DNA of 61,217 bases from contig CACHAQ010000006.1 in assembly GCA_902577905.1 (NCBI GenBank), positions 1-61,217 on the forward strand, in the 5' to 3' direction. This document shows, in pieces, positions 8,126 to 17,990 of this stretch. The notes beneath the pieces are model-generated. The model was not told where the DNA came from and made no database searches. It worked only from the letters and a program-made list of their open reading frames with translations. The translations under genes and the position numbers were made by a program. This stretch comes from an uncultured Alphaproteobacteria bacterium (GTDB taxonomy: Bacteria > Pseudomonadota > Alphaproteobacteria > HIMB59 > GCA-002718135). Position 1 is the stretch's first letter, and each line of letters starts with the position of its first letter.

Positions 8126-8852
8126 AGCAAAAAAAAATGGTTTTTTTGGTAATTTGAAATCAGTATTTATAGCAATCTTTATAGCTTTACTAATTAGATC
8201 ATTTGTTTTTGAACCATTCAATATACCTTCAGGATCAATGAAACCCAATCTACTAGTTGGGGATTTTATTTTTGTTTCAAAATATTCATACGGTTTTTCA
8301 AAACACTCTCTTCCTTTTTCAATACCATTAATACCCGGGAAGATATTTTTAAATGCACCTGAAAGAGGTGATGTAGTAGTTTTTAAAACTCCTGAAAATA
8401 ATAGAACTGATTATATTAAAAGAGTAATAGGTCTGCCGGGAGATAAAATAGAAATTCGCAATGGTATTATTTTTATTAATGAATCAGAAATTTTACGAAA
8501 AAAATTAAATGATTTTATAGATACAGATAATAAAACAAGCAATAAAAGAGTTAGGATGTATAATGAATATTTTTTTAATAAAGAGATCAATATACTTGAC
8601 ATAACAGACAATGGTATAGCTGATAATACCCAATTATTTAATGTGCCAGAAAATCATTTCTTTGTAATGGGTGACAATAGAGATAATTCACAAGATAGTA
8701 GGTTTATAAGTACTGTTGGTTTCATTCCTTATGAAAATCTAGTTGGTAAAGCTCAATTTATTTTCTTTTCTCTAGAAAATTCAAGATTTCTTCAGATATG
8801 GAAATGGCCTAACTCAATCAGGTATGAAAGAATTTTTCAAAAAATTCAATGA
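8118..8852 (+). CDS. lepB: Signal peptidase I
   Basis: The 244-residue protein has an N-terminal membrane anchor (about residues 13-30). It carries the box with catalytic Ser40 (NIPSGSMKP), the catalytic lysine K101 in DYIKRVIGLPGD, and the late GDNRDNSQDSR box. It cleaves signal peptides of exported proteins on the outer face of the inner membrane. The start overlaps acpS by 8 bp and the stop overlaps rnc (ATGA), so lepB and rnc are coupled, as in most Proteobacteria. Confidence 0.96.
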   Translation: MTKAKKNGFFGNLKSVFIAIFIALLIRSFVFEPFNIPSGSMKPNLLVGDFIFVSKYSYGFSKHSLPFSIPLIPGKIFLNAPERGDVVVFKTPENNRTDYIKRVIGLPGDKIEIRNGIIFINESEILRKKLNDFIDTDNKTSNKRVRMYNEYFFNKEINILDITDNGIADNTQLFNVPENHFFVMGDNRDNSQDSRFISTVGFIPYENLVGKAQFIFFSLENSRFLQIWKWPNSIRYERIFQKIQ

Positions 8853-9556
8853 TAGACAATAAAAAGCTCAAGTTATTTGAAAAAAAAATAAATTATAAGT
8901 TTAAAAATAGCAAATTATTAATTCAATCTTTAACACATCCAAGTTTTTATTTAGAAAACGATAAAAAAATTAACATTGATGAATTTGAAAGATTGGAATT
9001 TTTAGGGGATCGAGTTCTGGGATTAATAATAGCAAATTTATTATTTTCTAAATATAAAAATTTCAATGAAGGTGATTTATCTAAAAAGTATTCATATCTG
9101 GTTCAAAAAAAATTTTTGTTTAAAATTTCACAAGAATTGCAAATAGAAGATGTGCTTCAATACAATTTTAAGAAAAAAAATAATAAAATGTTAAATTCAA
9201 TTTTTTCAGATTCAGTTGAATCATTAATTGGAGCAATATTTATAGATGGAGGGTACAATCCTTCATTTAATTTTATAAGTAAATTTTGGTCAAAATATCT
9301 AGATATTGAAGTTTCTAAAACCTTAGACCCAAAAACATTATTACAGGAATTATCACAACAGCTTTATAAAAAACTTCCTGAATATAAATTAATTAAAAAA
9401 GAGGGGCCGCCTCATTCACCTACATTCACTGTTTCGGTAAAAGTTGTAAATCTAAATAAGATCAATTCAAAAGGTTCTTCAATAAGAGATGCAGAGAGAA
9501 ATGCTGCAGAAATTGCATTAAAAAAAATTAATGAAAAGAAAAATATTAAAAATTAG
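8849..9556 (+). CDS. rnc: Ribonuclease III
   Basis: The 235-residue protein has the RNase III signature ERLEFLGDRVLG (E50 and D54) and the second metal pair D120 and E123 in SDSVESLIGAIF. A C-terminal double-stranded RNA binding domain runs from about residue 165 to the end. It processes rRNA precursors and other double-stranded RNA. The ATGA overlap with lepB and a 26-bp overlap with era mark the conserved lepB-rnc-era-recO unit. Confidence 0.96.
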   Translation: MIDNKKLKLFEKKINYKFKNSKLLIQSLTHPSFYLENDKKINIDEFERLEFLGDRVLGLIIANLLFSKYKNFNEGDLSKKYSYLVQKKFLFKISQELQIEDVLQYNFKKKNNKMLNSIFSDSVESLIGAIFIDGGYNPSFNFISKFWSKYLDIEVSKTLDPKTLLQELSQQLYKKLPEYKLIKKEGPPHSPTFTVSVKVVNLNKINSKGSSIRDAERNAAEIALKKINEKKNIKN

Positions 9557-10389
9557 TCTTGTCGGAAAGACTAATGCAGGTAAATCAACTCTATTAAATA
9601 ATCTTGTTGGAGAAAAAATTTCAATAACAAATAAAAAAATTAACACTACTGAAGACTTTGTAATTGGTATTGTTAATATTAAAAAATACTCAACTAGTTC
9701 TATATGATACACCTGGTATAAGCTTTCTTAGAGATAATAAATCTCAAAAAACTAAATTGAAGAAAAATTTATGGGAAAGCTTAAATCAATCAGATATTAT
9801 TTTGTATTTAATTGATTCAAAAAGGATTGAATTAAATGATTTAAAAAATGACTTTCCTAAACTTTATGAATTAAAAAAGAATATTTCAATTATTTTTAAT
9901 AAAACTGATTTAATGAAAGCTGAAAATTTACTTAAGGATATAAAATTAATTACAGAAAAATATAAAATAGAGAAATTTTTTAACATATCAGCTAAAAAAA
10001 AATTAGGTTTTGAAAATTTAATTGATTATCTTTTACAAAAATCAAAATATGGAAAGTGGATATACAAAGAAGATGAAATCACAGACAAAGATGATATTTT
10101 TATCACCAATGAATGTACAAGAAATGAAATACTATCATTAATTCATAAAGAAATTCCATATAATATAGAAGTAACTAATAAAACTTTTAAATATTTGAAA
10201 AATGGACAGCTAAAAATAAAGCAAGATATTATTATTAAAAATGACAGATACAAAAAAATATTATTGGGTAGGAAAGGATCTAAAATTAAAGATATTAGAA
10301 TAAAAAGTCAAAAAGAAATTTCTAATATTTTAGATGTAAAAACTCATCTTTATATCAATATTGTTTCATCAGATGCAAAAAAAATTTAA
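9531..10389 (+). CDS. era: GTPase Era, reading frame interrupted by +1 A at 9681-9686
   Basis: Era is an essential GTPase for 16S rRNA maturation and 30S assembly. The ATG at 9531 gives MKRKILKISLVGKTNAGKST, the G1 loop, then the G2 region ITNKKINTTEDF. The frame then hits TGA after IVNIKK. Removing one A from the A6 run at 9681-9686 gives IVNIKNTQLVLYDTPGI, which joins G2 to the G3 motif DTPG. With that correction the protein is 285 aa, the family length. The second part holds NKTD (G4), SAKKKLG (G5) and a KH RNA-binding domain with ILLGRKGSKIKDI. It overlaps rnc by 26 bp and recO by 17 bp. As given, no single ORF makes a complete Era. Confidence 0.88.
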
Positions 10390-11091
10390 AGGGATACTTA
10401 TACATTCAAAAGTTTTCAAAGATAATGATCTATTAATTAAATTTTTATCAGATACGGATGAAGTATTCTCAGGAATTGTATACGGGGGGCTTTCAAAAAA
10501 TAATAAAAATATAATGCAACTTGGTTTTTTTTTAAATTTGGATGTGACATACATTGGCAATCGTCCACCATCAATAAAAGCTGAATTATCAAAACCTTAT
10601 TTATCAAGTGTTATTAATGATAAATATAAACTAAGCTGCCTACTTTCAGTTGTATCTTTAATTAATGCCTCAGTAATTGAAGGACAAAAAATAAACCAAA
10701 TATATAAAATTTCTAAAGAGTTTTTAGAAATTATGATTAGTAAAAAAAAAATGGTTAAATTTCTTTTGTATCTACTTATTTGATTTACTTAAATATATTG
10801 GATACGAATTAGATTATGTTAACAATAATAGATTGAAATATTTTGATACAGATACTTTAGAATTTAAAGAAAATTACTCAAACTATACTATTGATTTTCC
10901 TCATCATCTTTTTATGAGTAATACAAATATTGCATTCGATTATAGCTCTTTAAATAATTTTTTTAAAATTTTTGAAATTATTTTTATTAAAAAATCATTT
11001 ATCAAATTTAAATCATAAATTGCCAAATCAGTATATTTTATTTAAGAAAAACATAATCAGTTTTTTAGAAAAGAATGAACAAAATAATTGA
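10373..11091 (+). CDS. recO: DNA repair protein RecO, interrupted by two +1 A frameshifts
   Basis: RecO loads RecA in the RecFOR gap-repair pathway. The ATG at 10373 starts MQKKFKGILIHSKVF, the usual N-terminal OB-fold. The frame breaks at an A10 run (10742-10751); dropping one A continues into WLNFFCIYLFDLLKYIGYEL. A second break lies at an A6 run (10989-10994); dropping one A continues into NHLSNLNHKLPNQYILFKK and the stop at 11091. With both corrections the protein is 238 aa, a normal RecO length. Position between era and parC, with 17-bp overlaps on both sides, supports the identity. The middle fragment has no credible start of its own. Confidence 0.82.
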
Positions 11092-13267
11092 GTCTAACTT
11101 AGATACTATACTTAGTGAAAAGTATCTATCTTATGCAATATCAACTATTGTTTCAAGATCATTACCTGATGTGAGGGACGGATTAAAACCTGTTCATCGA
11201 AGAATAATTTATTCAATGTATCAATTAAAACTTTTCAAAAGTTCAAGTTATAAAAAATGTGCAAGAATTGTTGGTGATGTGATGGGTAAATTTCATCCGC
11301 ATGGAGATCAAGCTATTTATGATAGTTTGGTAAGGATGGCTCAGGATTTTTCCACAAGAATTACATTAATCGATGGTCAGGGCAATTTTGGAAATATTGA
11401 TGGTGATAATCCTGCAGCAATGCGATACACCGAGGCAAGATTACAAGATTATACAAATTATTTTTTTGATGGTATCGAAGAAAATTCTGTAGATTTTAAA
11501 GACAATTACGATGGTCAAAATTTAGAACCAGTGGTTCTACCATCTCAGCTTCCAAATATTTTAATTAATGGAGCAATGGGAATAGCTGTAGGCATGGCCA
11601 CAAACATTCCTCCTCATAATATTATTGAATTAATTGATGCACTAAAATTAATAATAAAAAAAGATAAAGTTTCACTTACTGAAATTTTAAAAATTATTAA
11701 TGGACCAGATCTTCCCACAGGTGGTGAAATAATTTTAGATAGTAATGAAAAAAAGCAAATTTATAAAAATGGCAAGGGATCATTTAATATTAATGCTAAA
11801 TACCAAATAGAAGAATTAAAAAATGGCTTGTATCAAATAATTATTACTGAAATTCCATATCAAGTTAATAAAGTTAAGATAATCGAACAACTTGCAAATA
11901 ACATCAATAATAAAAAATTACCTTTGGATGATGTTGTCGATGAATCAGATGAAAATATTAGAATTGTCTTAAAACCAAAGACTAGAAATATTGATTCTGA
12001 AAAATTAATAAGCTTATGTTTTAAATTAACTGACCTATCAATTAAGTACTCTTGTAATTTTAATGTTTTAATTGATGGTATAGAGCCCAAACAAATTGGA
12101 ATTATTGAAATACTATCTAATTTTTTAGAACATCGAAAAGTTACTATTAAAAGAAAATCAAAATTTAATATAGAAAAAATTAAAAAGAGACTAGAAATTC
12201 TTAAGGGTTATCAAATTGTCTTTAAAAATTTAAATTCTATAATAAAAATAATAAGAACTAAGGATAATCCTAAAAAAGAATTAATAAAAAAATATAAATT
12301 ATCTGATTTACAATGTGAATCAATTTTAAGTATGCGTTTAGGATCTCTAAGAAAGATTGATGAAAAAAATATTAAAGATGAAATCCAAAAATTAAATGAA
12401 GAGTTAAAATATCTTAATAGATTAATAAAAGATAAAAAAACATTAGATAAATTTATAGTAAGTGAATTAGATCTTATAAAGAGTGATTTGGATACTGATA
12501 TAAAGGAGAGAAAATCTTTAATTTCATCAGAACAAAATAATGATATTGATGTTAGTATTGATGAATTTAAAGAAATCGAAAAATTCACCGTTATCATTAA
12601 TAAAGATTTTCAACTCAAGAGAATTAAAGAGACAACTGATGAAAAGGAAATTCAAAAAACAAAAAAAGAAAATCTATTTTCAGTTAATTTAAATTCAAAC
12701 CAAAAAATACTTTTGTTTGTTTCTTCTGGTAAAGTTTACACTATAGATCCAAATATTCTACCAGGTGGAAATAGTAATCCTAAATCATTTATTTATTTTG
12801 TTGATAGTATGCCTAATGATAAGATTGCTGGAATACTTTCATCAATCGATGAAGAACTCTTAATTGTATCCAAAAATGGTAAAGGATTTATTAGCAATAC
12901 CGAAACTCTTGTAACAAACCAAAAGAAAGGTAAGCAATTATTTAATTTAAAGAATAATGATGTAGTTATTAAAGTATTAAATCTTTCAAAAAAATATATA
13001 GCTTGTGTTACAAAGTTACAAAAAATGCTAATTTTTGAAATTGATGCTTTGCCAAAATTACAAAAGGGTGCAGGAGTTCAATTAATTAAAATTAAGAAAG
13101 ATGATTTTTTATCAGATGTCACTCAATTAACTAAAGAAGATGGATTAGAATGGAGCACTGGATCTAAAAATAGAAAGTTAGAAGATGTTGAGTTTTGGAT
13201 GGGAAAAAGGGCTCAGGCAGGAAAAAAAATCCCTAAATATTTTAATAAAAATCTTAAATTTGATTAA
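11075..13267 (+). CDS. parC: DNA topoisomerase IV subunit A
   Basis: The 730-residue protein has SRSLPDVRDGLKPVHRRI (residues 27-44), GKFHPHGD and the DNA-cleaving tyrosine Y118 in AAMRYTEARL, then a long coiled-coil gate region and a C-terminal domain with degenerate repeats. Length and the short C-terminal domain fit ParC rather than GyrA; the full GyrA-box (QRRGGKG) is absent. With ParE it decatenates daughter chromosomes. The start overlaps the corrected recO end by 17 bp, a gene order seen in alphaproteobacteria. Confidence 0.92.
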   Translation: MNKIIESNLDTILSEKYLSYAISTIVSRSLPDVRDGLKPVHRRIIYSMYQLKLFKSSSYKKCARIVGDVMGKFHPHGDQAIYDSLVRMAQDFSTRITLIDGQGNFGNIDGDNPAAMRYTEARLQDYTNYFFDGIEENSVDFKDNYDGQNLEPVVLPSQLPNILINGAMGIAVGMATNIPPHNIIELIDALKLIIKKDKVSLTEILKIINGPDLPTGGEIILDSNEKKQIYKNGKGSFNINAKYQIEELKNGLYQIIITEIPYQVNKVKIIEQLANNINNKKLPLDDVVDESDENIRIVLKPKTRNIDSEKLISLCFKLTDLSIKYSCNFNVLIDGIEPKQIGIIEILSNFLEHRKVTIKRKSKFNIEKIKKRLEILKGYQIVFKNLNSIIKIIRTKDNPKKELIKKYKLSDLQCESILSMRLGSLRKIDEKNIKDEIQKLNEELKYLNRLIKDKKTLDKFIVSELDLIKSDLDTDIKERKSLISSEQNNDIDVSIDEFKEIEKFTVIINKDFQLKRIKETTDEKEIQKTKKENLFSVNLNSNQKILLFVSSGKVYTIDPNILPGGNSNPKSFIYFVDSMPNDKIAGILSSIDEELLIVSKNGKGFISNTETLVTNQKKGKQLFNLKNNDVVIKVLNLSKKYIACVTKLQKMLIFEIDALPKLQKGAGVQLIKIKKDDFLSDVTQLTKEDGLEWSTGSKNRKLEDVEFWMGKRAQAGKKIPKYFNKNLKFD

Positions 13268-13308
13268 TAAATACTTTTATTATTATTCAATAGGTTTAAA
13301 ATTATTAC

Positions 13309-14427
13309 ATGAACAAACCTAATCTAAATACACAATCTGTTTTATCAATGAAAGGTGAGGGTTATTACTCTCAAAAAACTGTTGGAGCAAAAAATGCTAT
13401 AGATAAAACGGAAGTATTAATTGAAGAAGCCTTTGAAAATATTCCTAAAGTTGACATACTTAGAATAGCTGATTTCGGTAGTGCTGATGGCGGTACAAGT
13501 CAAGAAATGTGGTTTAATATTATTGAAAAAATAAAAAAATCTGGAGATAATAGAGAAATTGAGATGTTGTACACTGATTTAGCATCTAATGACTTTTCAG
13601 TTTTATTTAGAATGATGCAAGGAATGCAAGGTAATGATAATTTTGCTTACCAGAATAAATTTAAAAATGTTTTTGTGCACGGATGCGGTACAGGTTTTCA
13701 TAAACAATTAATGTCTAATAATAGTTTATCCTTAGGTTTCTCTGCGACTGCAATGCACTATGTTTCAGAAAGACCATGTTTGATAAATAACCATGTTCAT
13801 ATGGTAGGTTCAAATGAAAAAGAAAAAAAACAATTTAAAAACCAAGCTCTAAAAGATTGGGAAACAATTTTATTAAATCGATCAAATGAATTAGTTCCAG
13901 GTGGAAGATTTATTTGTATAAATTTTGGAATAGACGAAAAGGGTCGATATTTAGGTAACACTGGCGGTCATAACATGTTTAATAATTTTACTAAACATTG
14001 GAAAAATTTAGAGCAAAATGGGATTATTACTAATGAAGAATTTGTTAATGCTACTTTTACTCAACATTATAGAACTGTTGAAGAATTTAGAAAACCTTTT
14101 GATGACCCTAACTCAGAAATATCAAAATCTGGGTTAATTCTTAAAAAATGTGAAACAATGTTTACCGATTGTCCTTTTAAAATTCATTATAATAAAAATA
14201 AATCTACTATGTCATCAAGGGAATATGCTGAAACATTAATACCAACAATGAGAAGTTGGTCAGAAACTGTATTTAAAACAGCATTAGAAAAAAGAAATCC
14301 TAATGAAATAAATAAAATTGTCGATCAATTTTATAATGCTTATCTTGAGGAAGTAACAGAAAACCCATCAGGTCATGCAATGGATTATATTCATATAGTA
14401 ATGGATATAGAAAAAAAAATTAACTAA
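13309..14427 (+). CDS. SABATH-family carboxyl methyltransferase-like protein
   Basis: This 372-residue protein matches the layout of SABATH methyltransferases (Methyltransf_7), best known from plants for methylating the carboxyl groups of salicylate, jasmonate and related small acids. Residues about 13-20 (MKGEGYYS) match the family's 'M.GG.G..SY' entry. ADFGSADGGTS is the SAM-binding loop, LYTDLASNDF the 'LNDLP.NDFN' segment, and FSATAMHYVSERP corresponds to 'SS.ALHWLS..P'. It is a single gene 41 bp after parC and overlaps the convergent dctM stop by 4 bp. The substrate is unknown; a small organic acid is inferred from the family only. Confidence 0.75.
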   Translation: MNKPNLNTQSVLSMKGEGYYSQKTVGAKNAIDKTEVLIEEAFENIPKVDILRIADFGSADGGTSQEMWFNIIEKIKKSGDNREIEMLYTDLASNDFSVLFRMMQGMQGNDNFAYQNKFKNVFVHGCGTGFHKQLMSNNSLSLGFSATAMHYVSERPCLINNHVHMVGSNEKEKKQFKNQALKDWETILLNRSNELVPGGRFICINFGIDEKGRYLGNTGGHNMFNNFTKHWKNLEQNGIITNEEFVNATFTQHYRTVEEFRKPFDDPNSEISKSGLILKKCETMFTDCPFKIHYNKNKSTMSSREYAETLIPTMRSWSETVFKTALEKRNPNEINKIVDQFYNAYLEEVTENPSGHAMDYIHIVMDIEKKIN

Positions 14428-17066
14428 AAATATAAAGAAATATCTTCATGTACAGATTTACATGAAGCTAAATAAATAGCTTGCTCTTTATTCAGTTTCT
14501 CTTGTTTTCTTAATCCAAAAGTCTCAGTACCAGTTTCAGATAATTTAATTAAATCACTTAAGATAATTTTATTACCATCCAATCTCCAATTTTTTTCAAA
14601 ATTGTATATTTTTTTTGCTTCATTAATTAAAGCTAATGCTTCTGTTTTCTTATTGTAATTTTTTTTCAACAATTTTCTTGCTTTTTTGATTGGTTTTGTA
14701 ATGTTTGAAGTGTCAATGAAAGAATTAAATAATCTCTCGAAATTTTTAATTATTTCTTCAATTCCATCTCTCTCTTCATTAACATTATTTAATAACTCAT
14801 TAAAATTAATTTCTAATTTTGAAAATTCTTTAGCATTTTGAAAAATTTTTATAAATTTTTGTAAATCATTAAATGAGTTATCTACTGATTTATTATAACT
14901 AAGTTTCTTTTTCTTAAAATTATCTAATATTGTTTTGAAATTATCATTTTCCTCTTTCCAATTTGATGGAATTGTCATTTTAATACTCTCAATTTCATTT
15001 TCTAATTCAAAAATTTCCTCTTCAAACTTCTGAATTTCATTAAGTTCAGTTTCAAGTCTAATTTCTTTTTTAATTTTTTCTATCTTTGACAATTTCTTAT
15101 AAATATTTTTTTCAATATTCCTTACTTTTGTGTGAAGTGGCTTATAATTAATAGAGTAATCGTTAAAATTTTTACGTGATAATTTTACTTCTTCTATCAA
15201 ATTCTTTGAGTCATTGATGTTATTAATCATATTAGTAAAATTTTTATTTTGTTTCTCTGGTAAAAAATCAATATTGGTAGTCATTATGTCATTTGTAATT
15301 AATATTGATTCAGAAAAATTTTCTTCATATTTATTATAAGAATAATCTATTAAACATTCTTGAAGTTTAGGATTAATTGGAGGAGGAGAAACTTCTGATG
15401 AATAATAAGATCTAAGAGGTAAATAATTTACTAATTGTGGAAAATATCCAACTACACCTAAACCAACTAATTGAAGTACTATAAACACGCTTGCACCTTT
15501 CCAAATTTCAGTCGTTTTTATTGATTTTGGTGCTACTCCTCTTAGATAAAATAGTGAAAATCCAAATGGTGGAGTTAAAAATGAAGTTTGCATATTTACA
15601 CCAATCATTACACCCAACCAAACTGCAGTAACATTTGCTGATGTTTCAGCTAATAGTATTGGTGCAACTATAGGAACAACAACAATAGCAATTTCTATGA
15701 AATCTAAAAAAAAACCGAGTACAAATATAACTGCCATTACAACTATAAATTGTGTCCAAAAACCTCCAGGAAGACTAGTGAGAAAATCCTTAACTATTTC
15801 TTCACCTCCAAAACCTCTAAACGCTGCTGTTAACATTGCAGCCCCAATCAGAATTATAAAAACCATTGAAGTAGTTAAACTTGTTTCAATCATTACGTTT
15901 TTTAAAACATTATTTATTTTAAATGTTCTCCAAAAACTCCAAACAACACCAACAAGTAAAAATATAACTGCAAATATTGCAATTACTAAAGCTACCACTT
16001 CTGATGTTGATGAAATATTTTTAACATTAAGTTGAAAATTTATTACAATAAAGGTTATTACTATTAATGAAATTATAGTTATTAAAGCTGGTGTGTATTT
16101 GTTTTTTTTATCATACAATCTATAACCACCCATCACACCTGCACCCACAGCACCTATGGCACCTGCTTGATTTACTGTTGCTATACCAAGTAATATTGAA
16201 CCTAATACTACAAAAATTAATGCTAATGGTGGGACAAGCGATAGAAAAACTCTCCTAAAGAAATCTCTGTCATAATTTCCTTCATATTCTACTGGAGGTA
16301 CTGCTTCTTTTTTAAATATTCCAATCAGTAAAACATATAACATGTATAGACCAACAAGAACTAAACCAGGTAAGAAAGCTCCTAAAAACATATTCCCAGC
16401 ACTGACTGAATCTACACTAAATTGACTTGGTATATTTGTAGAACCAGTTACGTTTTTATAATTTTCTATTCTCATATTATCTGCCGCATCTGAAGCAGAT
16501 GCTAATTGATCTGACAAAATAATAAGGACAATTGAAGGTGGAATTATTTGACCAAGTGTACCAGAAGAACAAACAATTCCAGACGCAAGTGATTTATTAT
16601 AATTATTTTTCATCATTGCTGGTAAAGAAATTAAACCCATCGCAACTACCGTAGCCCCTACAATGCCTGTCGTAGCAGCTAATAATGCACCAACAAATAT
16701 TACAGAAATACCTAATCCTCCCGGAATAGGTCCAAACAATTGCCCCATACTTATCAATAGATCTTCTGCAATTTTTGATTTTTCAAGCATTATTCCCATA
16801 AAAATAAAAAGAGGTATTGCTATCAATGTATCTCTTTCTACCTCCCAATATACTCCTCGGAAATTTGTTATTCCTGCATTAAGCCATTGAAAAGGACCAT
16901 CAGATATAAAATATTCGTTTGGATTACCTTCAATTAAATATCCTGCTAAACCAGCTAAAAATATTGATATAATAGCTGAACCAGGAAGAGCAAAAGCTAA
17001 TGGATATCCAGAAGCAAGTGCAAATGCCATTAAAAATATTAATAAAAAAAGAAAAAATAATTCCAT
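14424..17066 (-). CDS. dctM: TRAP transporter large permease DctM with 310-residue C-terminal coiled-coil extension
   Basis: Residues 1 to about 570 form the multi-helix DctM large permease, with PLFIFMGIMLEKS, GALLAATTGIVGATV and LGQIIPPSIVLIILSD, plus a soluble insertion at about 195-230. It is the ion-coupled transport subunit of a binding-protein-dependent secondary transporter. From about residue 571 to 880 it continues into a soluble, Lys/Glu/Asn-rich, heptad-like region that looks like a coiled coil and is not part of canonical DctM. The frame is continuous, so this is a real fusion in the given sequence. It is followed upstream by dctQ (2-bp gap) and is transcribed with it. Its stop overlaps the convergent methyltransferase stop. 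Confidence 0.9.
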   Translation of the reverse strand: MELFFLFLLIFLMAFALASGYPLAFALPGSAIISIFLAGLAGYLIEGNPNEYFISDGPFQWLNAGITNFRGVYWEVERDTLIAIPLFIFMGIMLEKSKIAEDLLISMGQLFGPIPGGLGISVIFVGALLAATTGIVGATVVAMGLISLPAMMKNNYNKSLASGIVCSSGTLGQIIPPSIVLIILSDQLASASDAADNMRIENYKNVTGSTNIPSQFSVDSVSAGNMFLGAFLPGLVLVGLYMLYVLLIGIFKKEAVPPVEYEGNYDRDFFRRVFLSLVPPLALIFVVLGSILLGIATVNQAGAIGAVGAGVMGGYRLYDKKNKYTPALITIISLIVITFIVINFQLNVKNISSTSEVVALVIAIFAVIFLLVGVVWSFWRTFKINNVLKNVMIETSLTTSMVFIILIGAAMLTAAFRGFGGEEIVKDFLTSLPGGFWTQFIVVMAVIFVLGFFLDFIEIAIVVVPIVAPILLAETSANVTAVWLGVMIGVNMQTSFLTPPFGFSLFYLRGVAPKSIKTTEIWKGASVFIVLQLVGLGVVGYFPQLVNYLPLRSYYSSEVSPPPINPKLQECLIDYSYNKYEENFSESILITNDIMTTNIDFLPEKQNKNFTNMINNINDSKNLIEEVKLSRKNFNDYSINYKPLHTKVRNIEKNIYKKLSKIEKIKKEIRLETELNEIQKFEEEIFELENEIESIKMTIPSNWKEENDNFKTILDNFKKKKLSYNKSVDNSFNDLQKFIKIFQNAKEFSKLEINFNELLNNVNEERDGIEEIIKNFERLFNSFIDTSNITKPIKKARKLLKKNYNKKTEALALINEAKKIYNFEKNWRLDGNKIILSDLIKLSETGTETFGLRKQEKLNKEQAIYLASCKSVHEDISLYF

Positions 17067-17068
17067 TA

Positions 17069-17989
17069 TTAATTCTTTCTAATTACTTCTAAACTTCTTA
17101 ATGAATAAATTATAAATTGTATCAGCATTGTAAGAGCAAATATTATTAAAAAACCCGCCATTAAATATTTGATATTCATTCCTTGGGTACTTTGAGATGT
17201 TTCAAAATTCATTATTGGTTGATTTAAAACACATTGTTTACAATACATCCCAAGAAAGAATACAGTTAAGCAAAGTGGAATACCCAGAAATAAACTTCCA
17301 AAAAGATTTACTCTTGCTTTATTTTTTTCACTAAAATTAGTATACAAAACATCAACTCTAACGTGGCCATCTTTAATTAAAGTATAATAACTTCCAAATA
17401 AAAATAAGCTTCCATACCAAAATCTTACAAGATCACTCATTAAAGTTTGTTCATATGAAAAAACAAATCTTAAAATAACAATTTGAAATTCTGCAATTAC
17501 AACAAGAAATGCTAACCAGTAGAAATTGAGAGCTCTGAAGTAATATGCAAAAATTAATGATACAAATAATAGAGGAAAATGAATATATGGGGCTCGAAAA
17601 GAATTATTTGAAAATTTTATGTTCCAACTTTTTCCAATCATTTGTTCAAGGAAACCTTCAATTATTAGAAAAGAAATTATGGCGTCAATTATTCCTATTA
17701 TTAATACTGACCAAAAACCAAATCTAATTATAAAATCATTAACTCTTTCAAGGTTATTGGCAAGAGTCAAATTATCCAGTTTTTTATTATAATAAATAAA
17801 TATTAATGGAAAAATAATTGCTAATACATAAAGAAAAAATTGAAACGATGAATATATATTTGCTGAATTATATATTGTAAACGCTCCAGGCCAATCACCT
17901 GCGAAAGTTAAATAATTATTAACTATAAATGCAAATACTATTAAGATTAAACAAATTGAAAAAAATTTAGAAATATTTGAAATATTCAT
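17069..17989 (-). CDS. dctQ: TRAP transporter small permease DctQ
   Basis: Started at the ATG at 17989 this is a 306-residue membrane protein. The C-terminal half holds the DctQ domain, with RFWYGSLFLFGSYYTLIKDGHVRVDVLY matching the family's 'G..YtL..G.HVRVD'. The N-terminal 130 residues add further membrane helices, giving the long form found in some organic-acid TRAP systems. A longer frame beginning at 18019 was rejected because its first 10 codons would come from the terminator hairpin between dctP and dctQ. It sits 2 bp before dctM. Confidence 0.85.
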   Translation of the reverse strand: MNISNISKFFSICLILIVFAFIVNNYLTFAGDWPGAFTIYNSANIYSSFQFFLYVLAIIFPLIFIYYNKKLDNLTLANNLERVNDFIIRFGFWSVLIIGIIDAIISFLIIEGFLEQMIGKSWNIKFSNNSFRAPYIHFPLLFVSLIFAYYFRALNFYWLAFLVVIAEFQIVILRFVFSYEQTLMSDLVRFWYGSLFLFGSYYTLIKDGHVRVDVLYTNFSEKNKARVNLFGSLFLGIPLCLTVFFLGMYCKQCVLNQPIMNFETSQSTQGMNIKYLMAGFLIIFALTMLIQFIIYSLRSLEVIRKN

Positions 17990-17990
17990 A

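Noticed and set aside
9681-9686. Programmed -1 ribosomal frameshift in era
   Set aside because: The frame needs one base skipped (+1), while A-run slippage typically gives -1, and no stimulatory structure is evident; sequence error or transcript slippage is more likely.
15697-16890. Plus-strand ORFs opposite dctM
   Set aside because: They are antisense to transmembrane helices, rich in Pro/Thr/Ile from reverse codons, and have no family features.
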